A stretch of DNA of 64,000 bases, taken from NCBI GenBank assembly GCA_016126655.1, contig CP065955.1, forward strand, positions 1,409,001 to 1,473,000. Direction: 5' to 3'. How positions within the stretch are numbered: position 1 is the stretch's first letter; each line of letters opens with the position of its first letter. The DNA is from Aerococcaceae bacterium zg-1292 (GTDB lineage Bacteria; Bacillota; Bacilli; Lactobacillales; Aerococcaceae). Of the stretch, positions 1 through 7,731 are shown in pieces. The position numbers and the translations under genes were made by a program. The notes beneath the pieces are model-generated. The model worked only from the letters and a program-made list of their open reading frames with translations, searched no databases and was not told the origin of the DNA.

Positions 1-1118
1 GCTAACTTCACTTGATAACGCTGATGCAATTGTCTAATCAGACTAATAGCTTCTTCACTAGTATGTTGTCCTGCATTTAAATAGCTGACTAACTGCTGCT
101 TAACTTGTTCCCAAACCTGTTCATTAATCGCATAAAAATACTGGAACTGCGTTTCTTTTAAATTTAATAATTCATGATAGCTCGCTAAATATTTGACACC
201 ATCTTTATCTTTTAAAAACATTTGTTGCGCTAAATTTGCAACTACATCAACATCAAATGTACTTAACTCTTTAGCATAACTGTATTGTTGCAAGGCTAAT
301 GAATCAATAACAATCTGTTGTTTGCCATATAATGCTTGATCTAATGCTTCTGCTGTCAACCGTCGTTGATAGGATTGGTAAATGCGTTCAAATTCTAGTT
401 TACGATACGCATACGGCACCAACTTTTGTAAATATTGATCTAATTGTGCCAAATACGCGGTTAATGATGGTTCTTCTGCATTTAAAAAGAGTGATTCCAT
501 TGCAAATTGAGGCACAGTATACGGATACAACAAACATTGATTCAATTGTTCACTCTTTTCATGAACGTGTTCACTTTGAGTGGTTTCTTCTTCTAATTGA
601 TAAATAATTTGTTGATATTCCGATTCAATTTGATCACGGCTAGCAATTAATTCATTTTGTTTGTCAATTAATTGCTTCAAATATTGTTGCCACTCGATAT
701 ACACATTATCTTGTTCAATTTTTTCAAGTTGTTGAGTCTCATCCAATTCATTAAACTGTTCGTCCGATTCCATATATTGTTGATATAACTGCTCAATAAC
801 CTTTTCAATTTCTTTTTGCGTGGCGTCAATCGATTCTTCTCCCTCTGACTGAATCGCATGAATTTGTTGATTCAATGATTGGTATTTGGCCTCTAATTCG
901 GATAATTGTTCTTTTAATTGTGCAGATGGTGGAGTGGTCTCCTCTTGTTCCACCTCGTTGGTTTGATTTTGCAATAATAATAAGCAATCATGTTTTTCAA
1001 CCGGCTGCGTGTTGATAGCTGTTGTTAAAATATACGGTTCAACTACTGGCACAGCCTGAACAATGGGGGTTACAATTATTAAACTGGTTAGGCTACTGAT
1101 AATCATTCGTTTCCGCAT
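1..1118 (-). CDS. Secreted glutamine-rich coiled-coil protein (3' end outside window)
   Basis: The reading frame is open from the ATG at 1118 to the left edge, giving 372 codons with no stop, so the C-terminus is missing. An AGGAGG site sits just upstream of the ATG (about 1125-1131). The N-terminus MRKRMIISSLTSLIIV is a positively charged stretch followed by a hydrophobic segment, ending near VQAV, which looks like a Sec signal peptide. Residues about 65-190 are rich in Gln, Glu and Leu in heptad-like spacing and predict a long coiled coil. The remainder is also Gln/Leu/Tyr-rich and has no motif I recognise. A cell-surface or secreted role is inferred from the signal peptide only. Five tandem 120-bp elements lie directly upstream, between it and the flavin oxidoreductase gene. 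The function is unknown. Confidence 0.75.
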   Translation of the reverse strand, partial: MRKRMIISSLTSLIIVTPIVQAVPVVEPYILTTAINTQPVEKHDCLLLLQNQTNEVEQEETTPPSAQLKEQLSELEAKYQSLNQQIHAIQSEGEESIDATQKEIEKVIEQLYQQYMESDEQFNELDETQQLEKIEQDNVYIEWQQYLKQLIDKQNELIASRDQIESEYQQIIYQLEEETTQSEHVHEKSEQLNQCLLYPYTVPQFAMESLFLNAEEPSLTAYLAQLDQYLQKLVPYAYRKLEFERIYQSYQRRLTAEALDQALYGKQQIVIDSLALQQYSYAKELSTFDVDVVANLAQQMFLKDKDGVKYLASYHELLNLKETQFQYFYAINEQVWEQVKQQLVSYLNAGQHTSEEAISLIRQLHQRYQVKL

Positions 1119-1133
1119 AAAAATACCTCCTAT

Positions 1134-1724
1134 TACGGTTCGCTTGGGTTGACTTGTCATCCACTTCGCATAATCCCCGCGTGCGTTTCTCGCACGCTTG
1201 GTATTTTGCTCCAGTGATTCAAGTCAGAACACCCGCGCTCACACCATGTTAATTACGGTTCGCTTGGGTTGACTTGTCATCCACTTCGCATAATCCCCGC
1301 GTGCGTTTCTCGCACGCTTGGTATTTTGCTCCAGTGATTCAAGTCAGAACACCCGCGCTCACACCATGTTAATTACGGTTCGCTTGGGTTGACTTGTCAT
1401 CCACTTCGCATAATCCCCGCGTGCGTTTCTCGCACGCTTGGTATTTTGCTCCAGTGATTCAAGTCAGAACACCCGCGCTCACACCATGTTAATTACGGTT
1501 CGCTTGGGTTGACTTGTCATCCACTTCGCATAATCCCCGCGTGCGCTTCTCGCACGCTTGGTATTTTGCTCCAGTGATTCATGTCAGGACACCCGCGCTC
1601 ACACCATGTTAATTACGGTTCGCTTGGGTTGACTTGTCATCCACTTCGCATAATCCCCGCGTGCGTTTCTCGCACGCTTGGTATTTTGCTCCAGTGATTC
1701 ATGTCAGGACACCCGCGCTCACAC
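1134..1724 (-). repeat. Five tandem copies of the 120-bp palindromic element
   Basis: The same unit recurs with an exact period of 120 bases, beginning near 1134, 1254, 1374, 1494 and 1614. The first three copies look identical. The fourth and fifth share changes (CATGTCAGGAC instead of CAAGTCAGAAC), and the last lacks a few terminal bases. Each unit contains an inner perfect hairpin GCGTGCG-TTTCT-CGCACGC, flanked by imperfect outer arms (GGGTTGACTTG and CAAGTC...ACCC). It belongs to the dispersed family found throughout the window. It lies downstream of the flavin oxidoreductase gene (stop at 1766) and upstream of the coiled-coil gene. Strand is given as the orientation in which the element follows its upstream gene. 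Confidence 0.95.
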
Positions 1725-1765
1725 ACTAGTATAGTAATAACTACACGAATGGGAGGTAAAATACT

Positions 1766-2806
1766 TTATTTATTTTTCACAACATTTGCTAATAACTTAT
1801 ACGAATAATGTTGAGCTGCTTCATCATAAATATAACTATTAATCATCAATTCATCAAAATCCACTCGCTCTTTTAGTGCGTCAATTTGCTCAGAAACTGT
1901 TTGGGGACTACCAATCAACGAAACATAAGTCATATTTTCAATCACAGTGCGTTCACGATTAATTAAATCCTTGCTTTCAAATGCAATCGGGCCAAAATGC
2001 GGCACAACTTTAGCTTTGACATAGTTATGCCATACTTCTTCAATATTAGCAACAGGTGGTTGTAATCCTTTGCTTTCACCGGTAATTAGGCCTAAAAATG
2101 ACTGAACTTGCGTCGTCGCAAGTCGCTCTGCTTCTTCATCTGTATCCGCTACAGCAGCATTGGCGCCTAAAATAACATAAGGTTCACTCAATTTTTCAGA
2201 GGGATTAAATAATCGGCGATACAAAGCAACGGCTTCTTCCATCATCGCTGGTGCAAAATGAGCCGCAAAGGAGTATGGTAAGCCCAAACGCGCCGCCAAA
2301 CGGGCACTTTCTAAACTTGAACCTAAAATATAAAAAGGTATCGATAATCCCGCAGCTGGATACGCTTGGACAGGATTTGTACCATCAAAATAACCTTGTA
2401 ATTCTGCAATTTCATTCGGAAAATTACTTTGCAAATTATTGGTACGACGTATGGCACGGGCTGTCTCATAATCCGTACCTGGTGCACGACCCAATCCTAA
2501 GTCTAAGCGATTAGGATACAATGTTTCAAGGGTGCCATATTGCTCTGCTACTAAATACGGACTATGATTCGGTAACATCACACCACCTGAACCAACACGA
2601 ATCGAATGAGTATTTGCTAAGGTATGTTGAATTAACAATTGAGTCGCTGAGCTCGCTATCGTCGGTGTATTATGATGTTCAGCAATCCAATATCGTTCGT
2701 ATCCATAGGATTCTGCCGCCTGCGCTAAACGCACTAAACTATCAATTGCATCACGAAATGAGTCTCCTTGTCTAAGCGGAGCCAAATTTAAAATTGAAAC
2801 TTTCAT
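1766..2806 (-). CDS. LLM-class flavin-dependent oxidoreductase (luciferase-like)
   Basis: This 346-residue protein matches the bacterial-luciferase-like monooxygenase fold, a TIM barrel using reduced FMN. Family hallmarks are the N-terminal SILNLAPLRQG strand, YERYWIAEHHNTP, IRVGSGGVMLPNHSPYLVAEQYGTLE and LDLGLGRAPGTD. It resembles the MsnO8/YhbW-type subgroup found in many Firmicutes, whose substrates are mostly unknown. The ATG at 2806 is preferred over an in-frame ATG at 2833 because GGAGGG lies 9 bases before it. It stands alone with the tandem repeat array downstream. The substrate cannot be told from sequence. Confidence 0.85.
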   Translation of the reverse strand: MKVSILNLAPLRQGDSFRDAIDSLVRLAQAAESYGYERYWIAEHHNTPTIASSATQLLIQHTLANTHSIRVGSGGVMLPNHSPYLVAEQYGTLETLYPNRLDLGLGRAPGTDYETARAIRRTNNLQSNFPNEIAELQGYFDGTNPVQAYPAAGLSIPFYILGSSLESARLAARLGLPYSFAAHFAPAMMEEAVALYRRLFNPSEKLSEPYVILGANAAVADTDEEAERLATTQVQSFLGLITGESKGLQPPVANIEEVWHNYVKAKVVPHFGPIAFESKDLINRERTVIENMTYVSLIGSPQTVSEQIDALKERVDFDELMINSYIYDEAAQHYSYKLLANVVKNK

Positions 2807-2833
2807 TACTCTTCTCCCTCCGGTCGAACGCAA

Positions 2834-3128
2834 TCATTGTAGCTGTAAATTCTACGACTCACATGAATGACATTATCACTACAAACACACAGCATTCGGC
2901 CTAATATATTGATACTATTATCACATGAATAGTCAAAAATAATCAAATAATTCGCTTTATAAAGTGGTCGCCAACGACTCGCAATAAAACAGATGCTGCT
3001 AGAAGCCTTGAACCACTATCGCACTGTACTTAGAAGCACTGAGGTGTTTCAGAAGATATGTGAATTGGATGATGCGATTACCAGAGTCAGTTAGACAAAA
3101 GAACTGTCAACTTTTCTAGGAATAAGGA
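2834..3128. other. Non-coding stretch between oxidoreductase gene and ackA tail
   Basis: About 300 bases with no convincing gene. It holds a fragment near 3000-3020 resembling the reverse complement of the repeat arm (CCTTGAACCACTATCGC). Near 3107 there is a copy of a second short repeat, GTCAACTTTTCTAGGAAT, which recurs near 39930, 43308 and 59610. Confidence 0.5.
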
Positions 3129-3168
3129 TTCTTTGACATCTTCTCGCCCCCCACAAGATGTCAAAGAA
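3129..3168. repeat. Perfect 14-bp inverted repeat hairpin
   Basis: TTCTTTGACATCTT (3129-3142) is exactly complementary to AAGATGTCAAAGAA (3155-3168), with a C-rich loop. A close relative (TGACCTCTTGTG...CACAAGAGGTCA) occurs near 39960, and a third at 36720. In the first two cases the motif CAACTTTTYCTAGGAA lies about 20 bases before the hairpin, which suggests a small repeat family rather than a plain terminator. Confidence 0.7.
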
Positions 3169-3204
3169 AAAAGCCACCGAAAATGTTCGATGACTCTTTT
3201 TTTA
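3166..3204 (-). terminator. Terminator of ackA
   Basis: Read on the minus strand, AGTCATCGA and TCGGTGGCT form a stem (with G-U pairs) closed by a short loop and followed by a run of T. The stem pairs better on the minus strand than on the plus strand. It lies beyond the repeat element that follows ackA, so that element would be inside the ackA transcript. Confidence 0.7.
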
Positions 3205-3311
3205 GGTTCACTTGAGTTCAACTTGACATCCGCTTCGTATAATCCCTGCGTGCGCTTCTCGCACTTTTTAGAATTTTGCTTCAGTGGTTCAAGTCAAACC
3301 AGCTATGTTCC
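3205..3311 (-). repeat. Dispersed palindromic element, single copy after ackA
   Basis: It shows the family pattern: GTTCACTTGAGTTCAACTTG, then CATCCGCTTCG, an inner GTGCGCTTCTCGCAC hairpin, and CAGTGGTTCAAGT. It lies between the ackA stop (3322) and the ackA terminator (3166-3204), and so is probably transcribed as part of the 3' UTR. Confidence 0.85.
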
Positions 3312-3321
3312 TACAACATTA

Positions 3322-4509
3322 TTATTTTAAACGTTCAACTTCGCGTGCAATTTCTACCTCTTCGTTTGTCGGTACATTTAAAACAACATAACGAGAATCT
3401 TCTGTAGAAATAATTGCCTCTTTACGTGTGCTGTTGCGTTCTGAATCAATGGTTGCTCCAAAGGCAGAGATTCCATTAATCACATCTTCACGTACTACAC
3501 TTGAATTTTCACCAATACCCGCAGTAAAGACAATCGCATCAACACCATTCATTACAGCAATGTATTGACCAATGTATTTTTGAATACGGCTGACAAAAAT
3601 TTCATAAGCTAATTTAGCACGTTCATTGCCAGCATCACGTGCAGCAATAATATCACGCATATCACTAGATACACCCGAAATACCTGCTAAACCAGATTTT
3701 TTGTTGAGAATATTCACCATTTCGCTAACATCTGTGATACCTAATTTTTTCATTAAGAATGGCATCAATGACACATCAATATCACCAGTACGTGTCCCCA
3801 TCGTTACTCCTGCTAATGGTGTAAAGCCCATAGAAGTATCTACTGATTTACCATTTTCAACAGCAGTAATTGACGCACCATTACCTAAATGGCAAGTAAT
3901 AATTTTCATTGAGTGATAATCACGTCCAAGCATTTCAGCCGCGCGACGACTTACATAACTATGACTCGTTCCGTGCGCACCATATTTACGTGCTTTGAAA
4001 TCTTCATAGTATTCATAAGGCAAACTATATAAATAATTTACCGCTGGTAAAGTTGTATGGAATGACGTATCAAAAATCGCAGCCATCGTCGCTTTAGGTA
4101 AACGCTCTTTAAACGCACGCATAACTGCTGCTTCAGCTGGGTTATGTAATGGTGCAAATTCACCTAATTCATCAACTGCCGCAATTACTTCATCCGTAAC
4201 AAGTGCAGACTCTTTGAACAATTCGCCACCAGCTACTACACGGTGTCCTACCCCGGTAATATCATCGAATTGCTCTACTACTTTGTATTCTTCTAAATGA
4301 TGGAATAAAATTTCAACCGCACGATCATGTGTCGGAATGTCTTCTACGACTTTCACTTCTTGGTCATTGCCATACTCTAATTGGAAAATAGAATCGTTTA
4401 AACCGATACGCTCTACTAAACCTTTAGCAATTACCGTTTCTTGTGGCATTTCAAATAATTGAAATTTAAGACTTGAACTTCCTGCATTGACAGCCATTGT
4501 GATTGACAT
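3322..4509 (-). CDS. ackA: Acetate kinase
   Basis: This 395-residue enzyme interconverts acetyl phosphate + ADP and acetate + ATP in the cytoplasm, the ATP-yielding step of mixed-acid fermentation. The phosphate-binding N-terminus AVNAGSSSLKF is intact, as are FDTSFHTTLP, YGAHGTSHSYVS, CHLGNGASI and GIGENSS, all typical of the ASKHA-fold acetate kinases. Length is normal for the family. The ATG at 4509 is preceded by AGAGGA at good spacing. No phosphotransacetylase gene is adjacent. A promoter with a cre-like site lies just upstream. A repeat element and then a terminator follow the gene. Confidence 0.98.
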   Translation of the reverse strand: MSITMAVNAGSSSLKFQLFEMPQETVIAKGLVERIGLNDSIFQLEYGNDQEVKVVEDIPTHDRAVEILFHHLEEYKVVEQFDDITGVGHRVVAGGELFKESALVTDEVIAAVDELGEFAPLHNPAEAAVMRAFKERLPKATMAAIFDTSFHTTLPAVNYLYSLPYEYYEDFKARKYGAHGTSHSYVSRRAAEMLGRDYHSMKIITCHLGNGASITAVENGKSVDTSMGFTPLAGVTMGTRTGDIDVSLMPFLMKKLGITDVSEMVNILNKKSGLAGISGVSSDMRDIIAARDAGNERAKLAYEIFVSRIQKYIGQYIAVMNGVDAIVFTAGIGENSSVVREDVINGISAFGATIDSERNSTRKEAIISTEDSRYVVLNVPTNEEVEIAREVERLK

Positions 4510-4548
4510 TGTATTGTTTCCTCTTTTCTAAAAAATTCATCTAGCATC

Positions 4549-4577
4549 ATTATAACATGTAGAAAGCGGTTTGTTCA
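4549..4577 (-). promoter_or_regulatory. Probable ackA promoter with cre-like site
   Basis: On the minus strand TATAAT (plus 4549-4554) lies 17 bases downstream of TGAACA (4572-4577), a four-of-six -35 match. The spacer contains AGAAAGCGGTTTGTTC (plus 4561 onward), which resembles a CcpA cre site. Carbon-catabolite control of ackA is known in several Firmicutes; here it is inferred. Confidence 0.5.
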
Positions 4578-4714
4578 CTATTTTTACTTACTTTTTTGAT
4601 TTTTCGAACATTTATATTGTGAAATATTTTCTAAATAACACCCTATAGCCGCTCTCGCATTGTCATACTTTATCATTTTATATTCATTAATTTATATCAG
4701 ATTGCTTTACACCG

Positions 4715-4743
4715 TTTACTCTTAGTCAATTTGCGAGTATAAT
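4715..4743 (+). promoter_or_regulatory. Promoter of the YitT-family gene
   Basis: TTTACT (4715-4720) and a perfect TATAAT (4738-4743) are separated by 17 bases, followed about 36 bases later by the ribosome site and start at 4780. Confidence 0.6.
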
Positions 4744-4779
4744 GTGAAGTATATCATTATAATATAAATGGAGCGTATC

Positions 4780-5676
4780 ATGAAAAAGATTAATCAGTAT
4801 TTAAACATGGAAACACCAGCTATTTTATTCTCAATATTTCTCATTACCATTGGCTGCTTACTCTATGCAGTCGGTGTCAATAGTTTTATTATTCCCAACC
4901 GTTTTGGTAATGGCGGGGTTGCCGGAATTGCTATTCTAATTTTCTACGTCTTTAGCATTCCAACTGGGACGACCAATTTGATTATGAATGCGATACTGAT
5001 GGTGATTGGTTGGCGTTTTATTGAAAAACGCACATTGATATTTACGATTTATGCACTGATTATGATGAGTTGGTTTATGAACATTATTCATCCACCGGCC
5101 TTTACTTCTAGTAATGTATTAATCACCTCAATCGCAGCAGGGGTTATTATCGGGATTGGACTGGGATTAGTTGTTCGTGGTAATGGTACGACCGCCGGAA
5201 CAGACTTAATCGCCGTGATGCTAAAAAAATACTTTGGCTTAAACTTTTCAATCAGTGTCTTTTTCATTAATTTAATCATCGTTTTTTCAGGTACTAAGAT
5301 TATTGGTTTAGAAAATGCTATTGTTACCCTTATTATGAAATTCATTGCTAGTTACATGATTGAATTGTTTACCGAAGGATTTAACCGTCGTAAATCCTTA
5401 ATGATTATCTCTGAAAAGCAAGATGAAGTCGCTAAAGAAATTGTCAATAAATTAGGTCGTGGCTTGACCATTTTAAAAGCTTATGGTTATTATACGCACC
5501 GCGAAAAAGATGTGCTCTATGTCATTGTCAGCCGCCACCAAGTTGTTCACATTCAACGCATCATCTCTGAAATTGACCCACTTGCTTTTGTCACTATCTC
5601 AGATGTACAACAAGTTATCGGCCAAGGTTTCACATTCTTTAATCCAACCAATAAAAATAAACACTTTTATAATTAA
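4780..5676 (+). CDS. YitT family membrane protein (DUF161 + DUF2179)
   Basis: This 298-residue integral membrane protein has several hydrophobic segments in its first about 205 residues. They include the family pattern SFIIPNRFGNGGVAGIAI and the glycine-rich GLGLVVRGNGTTAGTDLIA. A soluble C-terminal domain of the DUF2179 type follows (about 210-290, starting near RKSLMIISEKQDEV). Homologues such as B. subtilis YitT are common in Firmicutes and lack an assigned function. The ATG at 4780 is chosen over the in-frame ATG at 4768 because GGAG at 4769-4772 would serve it with a 6-base spacer. It is a single-gene unit with its own promoter and terminator. Confidence 0.9.
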   Translation: MKKINQYLNMETPAILFSIFLITIGCLLYAVGVNSFIIPNRFGNGGVAGIAILIFYVFSIPTGTTNLIMNAILMVIGWRFIEKRTLIFTIYALIMMSWFMNIIHPPAFTSSNVLITSIAAGVIIGIGLGLVVRGNGTTAGTDLIAVMLKKYFGLNFSISVFFINLIIVFSGTKIIGLENAIVTLIMKFIASYMIELFTEGFNRRKSLMIISEKQDEVAKEIVNKLGRGLTILKAYGYYTHREKDVLYVIVSRHQVVHIQRIISEIDPLAFVTISDVQQVIGQGFTFFNPTNKNKHFYN

Positions 5677-5698
5677 TTAATCAATCAAAAGGCGTATT

Positions 5699-5750
5699 AA
5701 AAAGCACCTTCAAAAATTGTTTCTAACAACTTTTTGAAGGTGCTTTAAGC
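5699..5750 (+). terminator. Strong bidirectional hairpin after the YitT-family gene
   Basis: AAAGCACCTTCAAAAA (5701-5716) pairs perfectly with TTTTTGAAGGTGCTTT (5731-5746) around a 14-base loop. The A-rich and T-rich ends allow termination from either side. Confidence 0.85.
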
Positions 5751-5831
5751 AACATAAGTATATAATATTTTAAATATCATGATTAAAACAGCAAATATAT
5801 ATTATCTTTTTCAGTATTTAAATGCATTTAA

Positions 5832-6020
5832 TCATTTTTTATATTTATTAATGAATAACAATACAATGGTTGCAAATAACGGAGGTAGTGAAAAACTTAA
5901 CTCTGTCATTGTAATATTAAATCCTAAAACCGAAATGATTTTAAAGAATACGATATTAATTATAAACATTGAAATAAATAGTTCCATAATTTTAACAACT
6001 CTAAGTCTTTTTGTTTGCAT
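5832..6020 (-). CDS. Possible small two-helix membrane protein
   Basis: A 62-residue frame starts at ATG 6020, with a weak GGCGGA site 6 bases upstream. Two hydrophobic segments (about residues 12-34 and 42-58) are separated by a short polar loop, and the tail INKYKK is basic. The plus strand also holds an 85-residue frame over the same bases, but the minus-strand product has the more protein-like topology and matches the direction of neighbouring genes. No family is recognised. It may be spurious, because AT-rich DNA easily encodes hydrophobic stretches. Confidence 0.3.
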   Translation of the reverse strand: MQTKRLRVVKIMELFISMFIINIVFFKIISVLGFNITMTELSFSLPPLFATIVLLFINKYKK

Positions 6021-6207
6021 GTATTTTCCGCCATAAATATACGATTTAACAACACTTCTACAATAAACTTAACCATAACTAAAACAAATACTTTCTTTTA
6101 AAAAAAACAACTTTCATTCGGAATTTTTAAGAGCTGAATGGCAATATAAAGTAAACCTCCTCGGGATACCTAGAAACCTCAACAGCCTGGTTCTGTAAGG
6201 TGTTATC
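6021..6207. other. Non-coding stretch downstream of glf
   Basis: No gene, clear terminator or repeat element is seen between the small putative membrane frame and the glf stop. Confidence 0.4.
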
Positions 6208-7317
6208 TTATTTTTCGAGTTCATTTTCCACCATTTTCAATGCTACCCCAATCACTTGGTGCATATCGTAATAACGGTATTGCCCAAGTCTGCCGCCAAA
6301 TAATACTTGGTCTTGTGCCTTAGCTAATTGATCGTATTTTGCATACAGGGCATTATTCTGTTCGTTATTAATAGGATAATAAGCATCTTCTTGAGTTGTC
6401 CATGGATGCGGATATTCTCTTGTAATCACTGTCTTTGATTGCGTACCAAACTCAAAATGCTTATGCTCAATAATTCGTGTATAGGGCGTTTCGGCATCCG
6501 TATAATTAACCACCGCATTACCCTGATAATTATCTGTATCCAATACTTCTGTCTCAAAGCGTAAACTACGGTATTCTAATACGCCAAATTGATAATCAAA
6601 AAATTCATCAATCATACCCGTGTAAACAATCCGTGGATAGTTAGCTAAGTATTGGTCTTTATTGGCAAAAAAGTCGGTATTGAGTTCAACCGTAATATTA
6701 TCATGTGCTAACATTTTTTCAATAATCGCAGTATAACCACCGATGGGAATCCCTTGATAGCGGTCATTAAAATAATTATTGTCATACGTAAAACGTACCG
6801 GCAAACGTCGAATAATAAAGGCCGGCAATTCCGTCGCTTTTTTATCCCATTGCTTTTCCGTATATCCTTTGATTAATTTTTGATAAATATCCGGCCCGAC
6901 TAACGAGATAGCCTGCTCTTCCAAATTGGTTGGCCGCTGTATCAAATAATTCGCTTTTTGTTCTTCAATCTTCGCTTTAGCTTCTTGAGGTGTTTTTACT
7001 CCCCACAATTTTGAAAAAGTATTCATATTAAACGGTAAATTATAAATTTCGCCATTGTAGTTAGCAATTGGCGCATTAATATAGTGATTAAATTCCGCAA
7101 ATTGACTGATATAATCCCATATTCTTTTATCACTGGTATGAAAAATATGCGCACCGTACTGATGAACATGAACCCTTTCAATCTCTTTAGTATAAATGTT
7201 TCCTGCAATATGATTCCTTTTTTCAATCACTTTAACTTTCTTTCCAGCTTTAGCCATCTCATGGGCAAATACAGCACCAAATAGACCCGCACCTACTACT
7301 AAATAATCTGCTTTCAT
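6208..7317 (-). CDS. glf: UDP-galactopyranose mutase
   Basis: This 369-residue flavoenzyme interconverts UDP-galactopyranose and UDP-galactofuranose, the precursor for galactofuranose in surface glycans. The N-terminal FAD-binding GAGLFGAVFAHEMAKAG motif is followed by EKRNHIAGN, YGAHIFHTSD, the GYTEKQW segment, RLPVRFTYDNNYFNDRYQ and C-terminal GRLGQYRYYDMHQVI, all diagnostic of bacterial Glf. The ATG at 7317, not the one at 7332, follows an AGGAGGA site. No glycosyltransferase or polysaccharide export gene is nearby, so it serves a glycan pathway encoded elsewhere. Confidence 0.97.
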   Translation of the reverse strand: MKADYLVVGAGLFGAVFAHEMAKAGKKVKVIEKRNHIAGNIYTKEIERVHVHQYGAHIFHTSDKRIWDYISQFAEFNHYINAPIANYNGEIYNLPFNMNTFSKLWGVKTPQEAKAKIEEQKANYLIQRPTNLEEQAISLVGPDIYQKLIKGYTEKQWDKKATELPAFIIRRLPVRFTYDNNYFNDRYQGIPIGGYTAIIEKMLAHDNITVELNTDFFANKDQYLANYPRIVYTGMIDEFFDYQFGVLEYRSLRFETEVLDTDNYQGNAVVNYTDAETPYTRIIEHKHFEFGTQSKTVITREYPHPWTTQEDAYYPINNEQNNALYAKYDQLAKAQDQVLFGGRLGQYRYYDMHQVIGVALKMVENELEK

Positions 7318-7340
7318 AATTCCTCCTATCATTAACTCTG

Positions 7341-7455
7341 GTTCACTCGGATTAACTTGACTTCCAGTTTGCAGAGCTCTTAAAGCGCTTATAGCACTTG
7401 GACAACCTTTGCTCTAATGATTCAAGTCAAGTCACCCGTGCTCACACTATGGTGA
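7341..7455 (-). repeat. Dispersed palindromic element between lepA and glf
   Basis: The copy reads GGTTCACTCGGATTAACTTGA..., with inner arms AAAGCGCTTATAGCACTT, then ATGATTCAAGTCAAGTCACCC and ends CACACTATGGTGA. Its outer helix is GGAT on one side and ACCC on the other, which pairs through G-U on the minus-strand RNA. It lies 24 bases before the glf start and beyond the lepA terminator. Confidence 0.85.
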
Positions 7456-7530
7456 TTTACTTAGTTGGACTTAACTTCCACTTCACATAACACGTACGCG
7501 TGACTTATGTATGGTCATTCATTCGAACGA
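7456..7530 (-). repeat. Truncated copy of the dispersed element
   Basis: TTAGTTGGACTTAACTTCCACTTCACATAA followed by ACGTACGCGTGACTTATGT resembles the left half of the element, with a small ACGTACGCGT palindrome. The right arm is not recognisable. Confidence 0.5.
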
Positions 7531-7627
7531 CTATGAAAATACTATCCTTCCAAATTTTCTGCATACCTTTGCGATTTACATGCTCTGCTTCATAAATCAA
7601 CGATTCAACTTTTGCATTTCAACTATG

Positions 7628-7664
7628 TAAAAATTCGCTGTACCTTATTGATAAAGTACAGCGA
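7628..7664 (-). terminator. Terminator of lepA
   Basis: TCGCTGTAC (7635-7643) and GTACAGCGA (7656-7664) form a perfect 9-bp stem. On the minus strand it is followed by ATTTTTAC, as expected for a Rho-independent terminator about 70 bases after the lepA stop. Confidence 0.8.
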
Positions 7665-7731
7665 CCTAATGACCTATCCTTGTGTTGGAGCACTCGTATC
7701 CATGAATCAATAAAACTCCTGAAACAAATAA

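Noticed and set aside
1134-1724. Possible CRISPR array
   Set aside because: The five units are contiguous with an exact 120-base period and no unique spacers, and there are no cas genes.
2251-2775. Two antisense frames over the flavin oxidoreductase gene
   Set aside because: They are shadows of a clear family member on the other strand.
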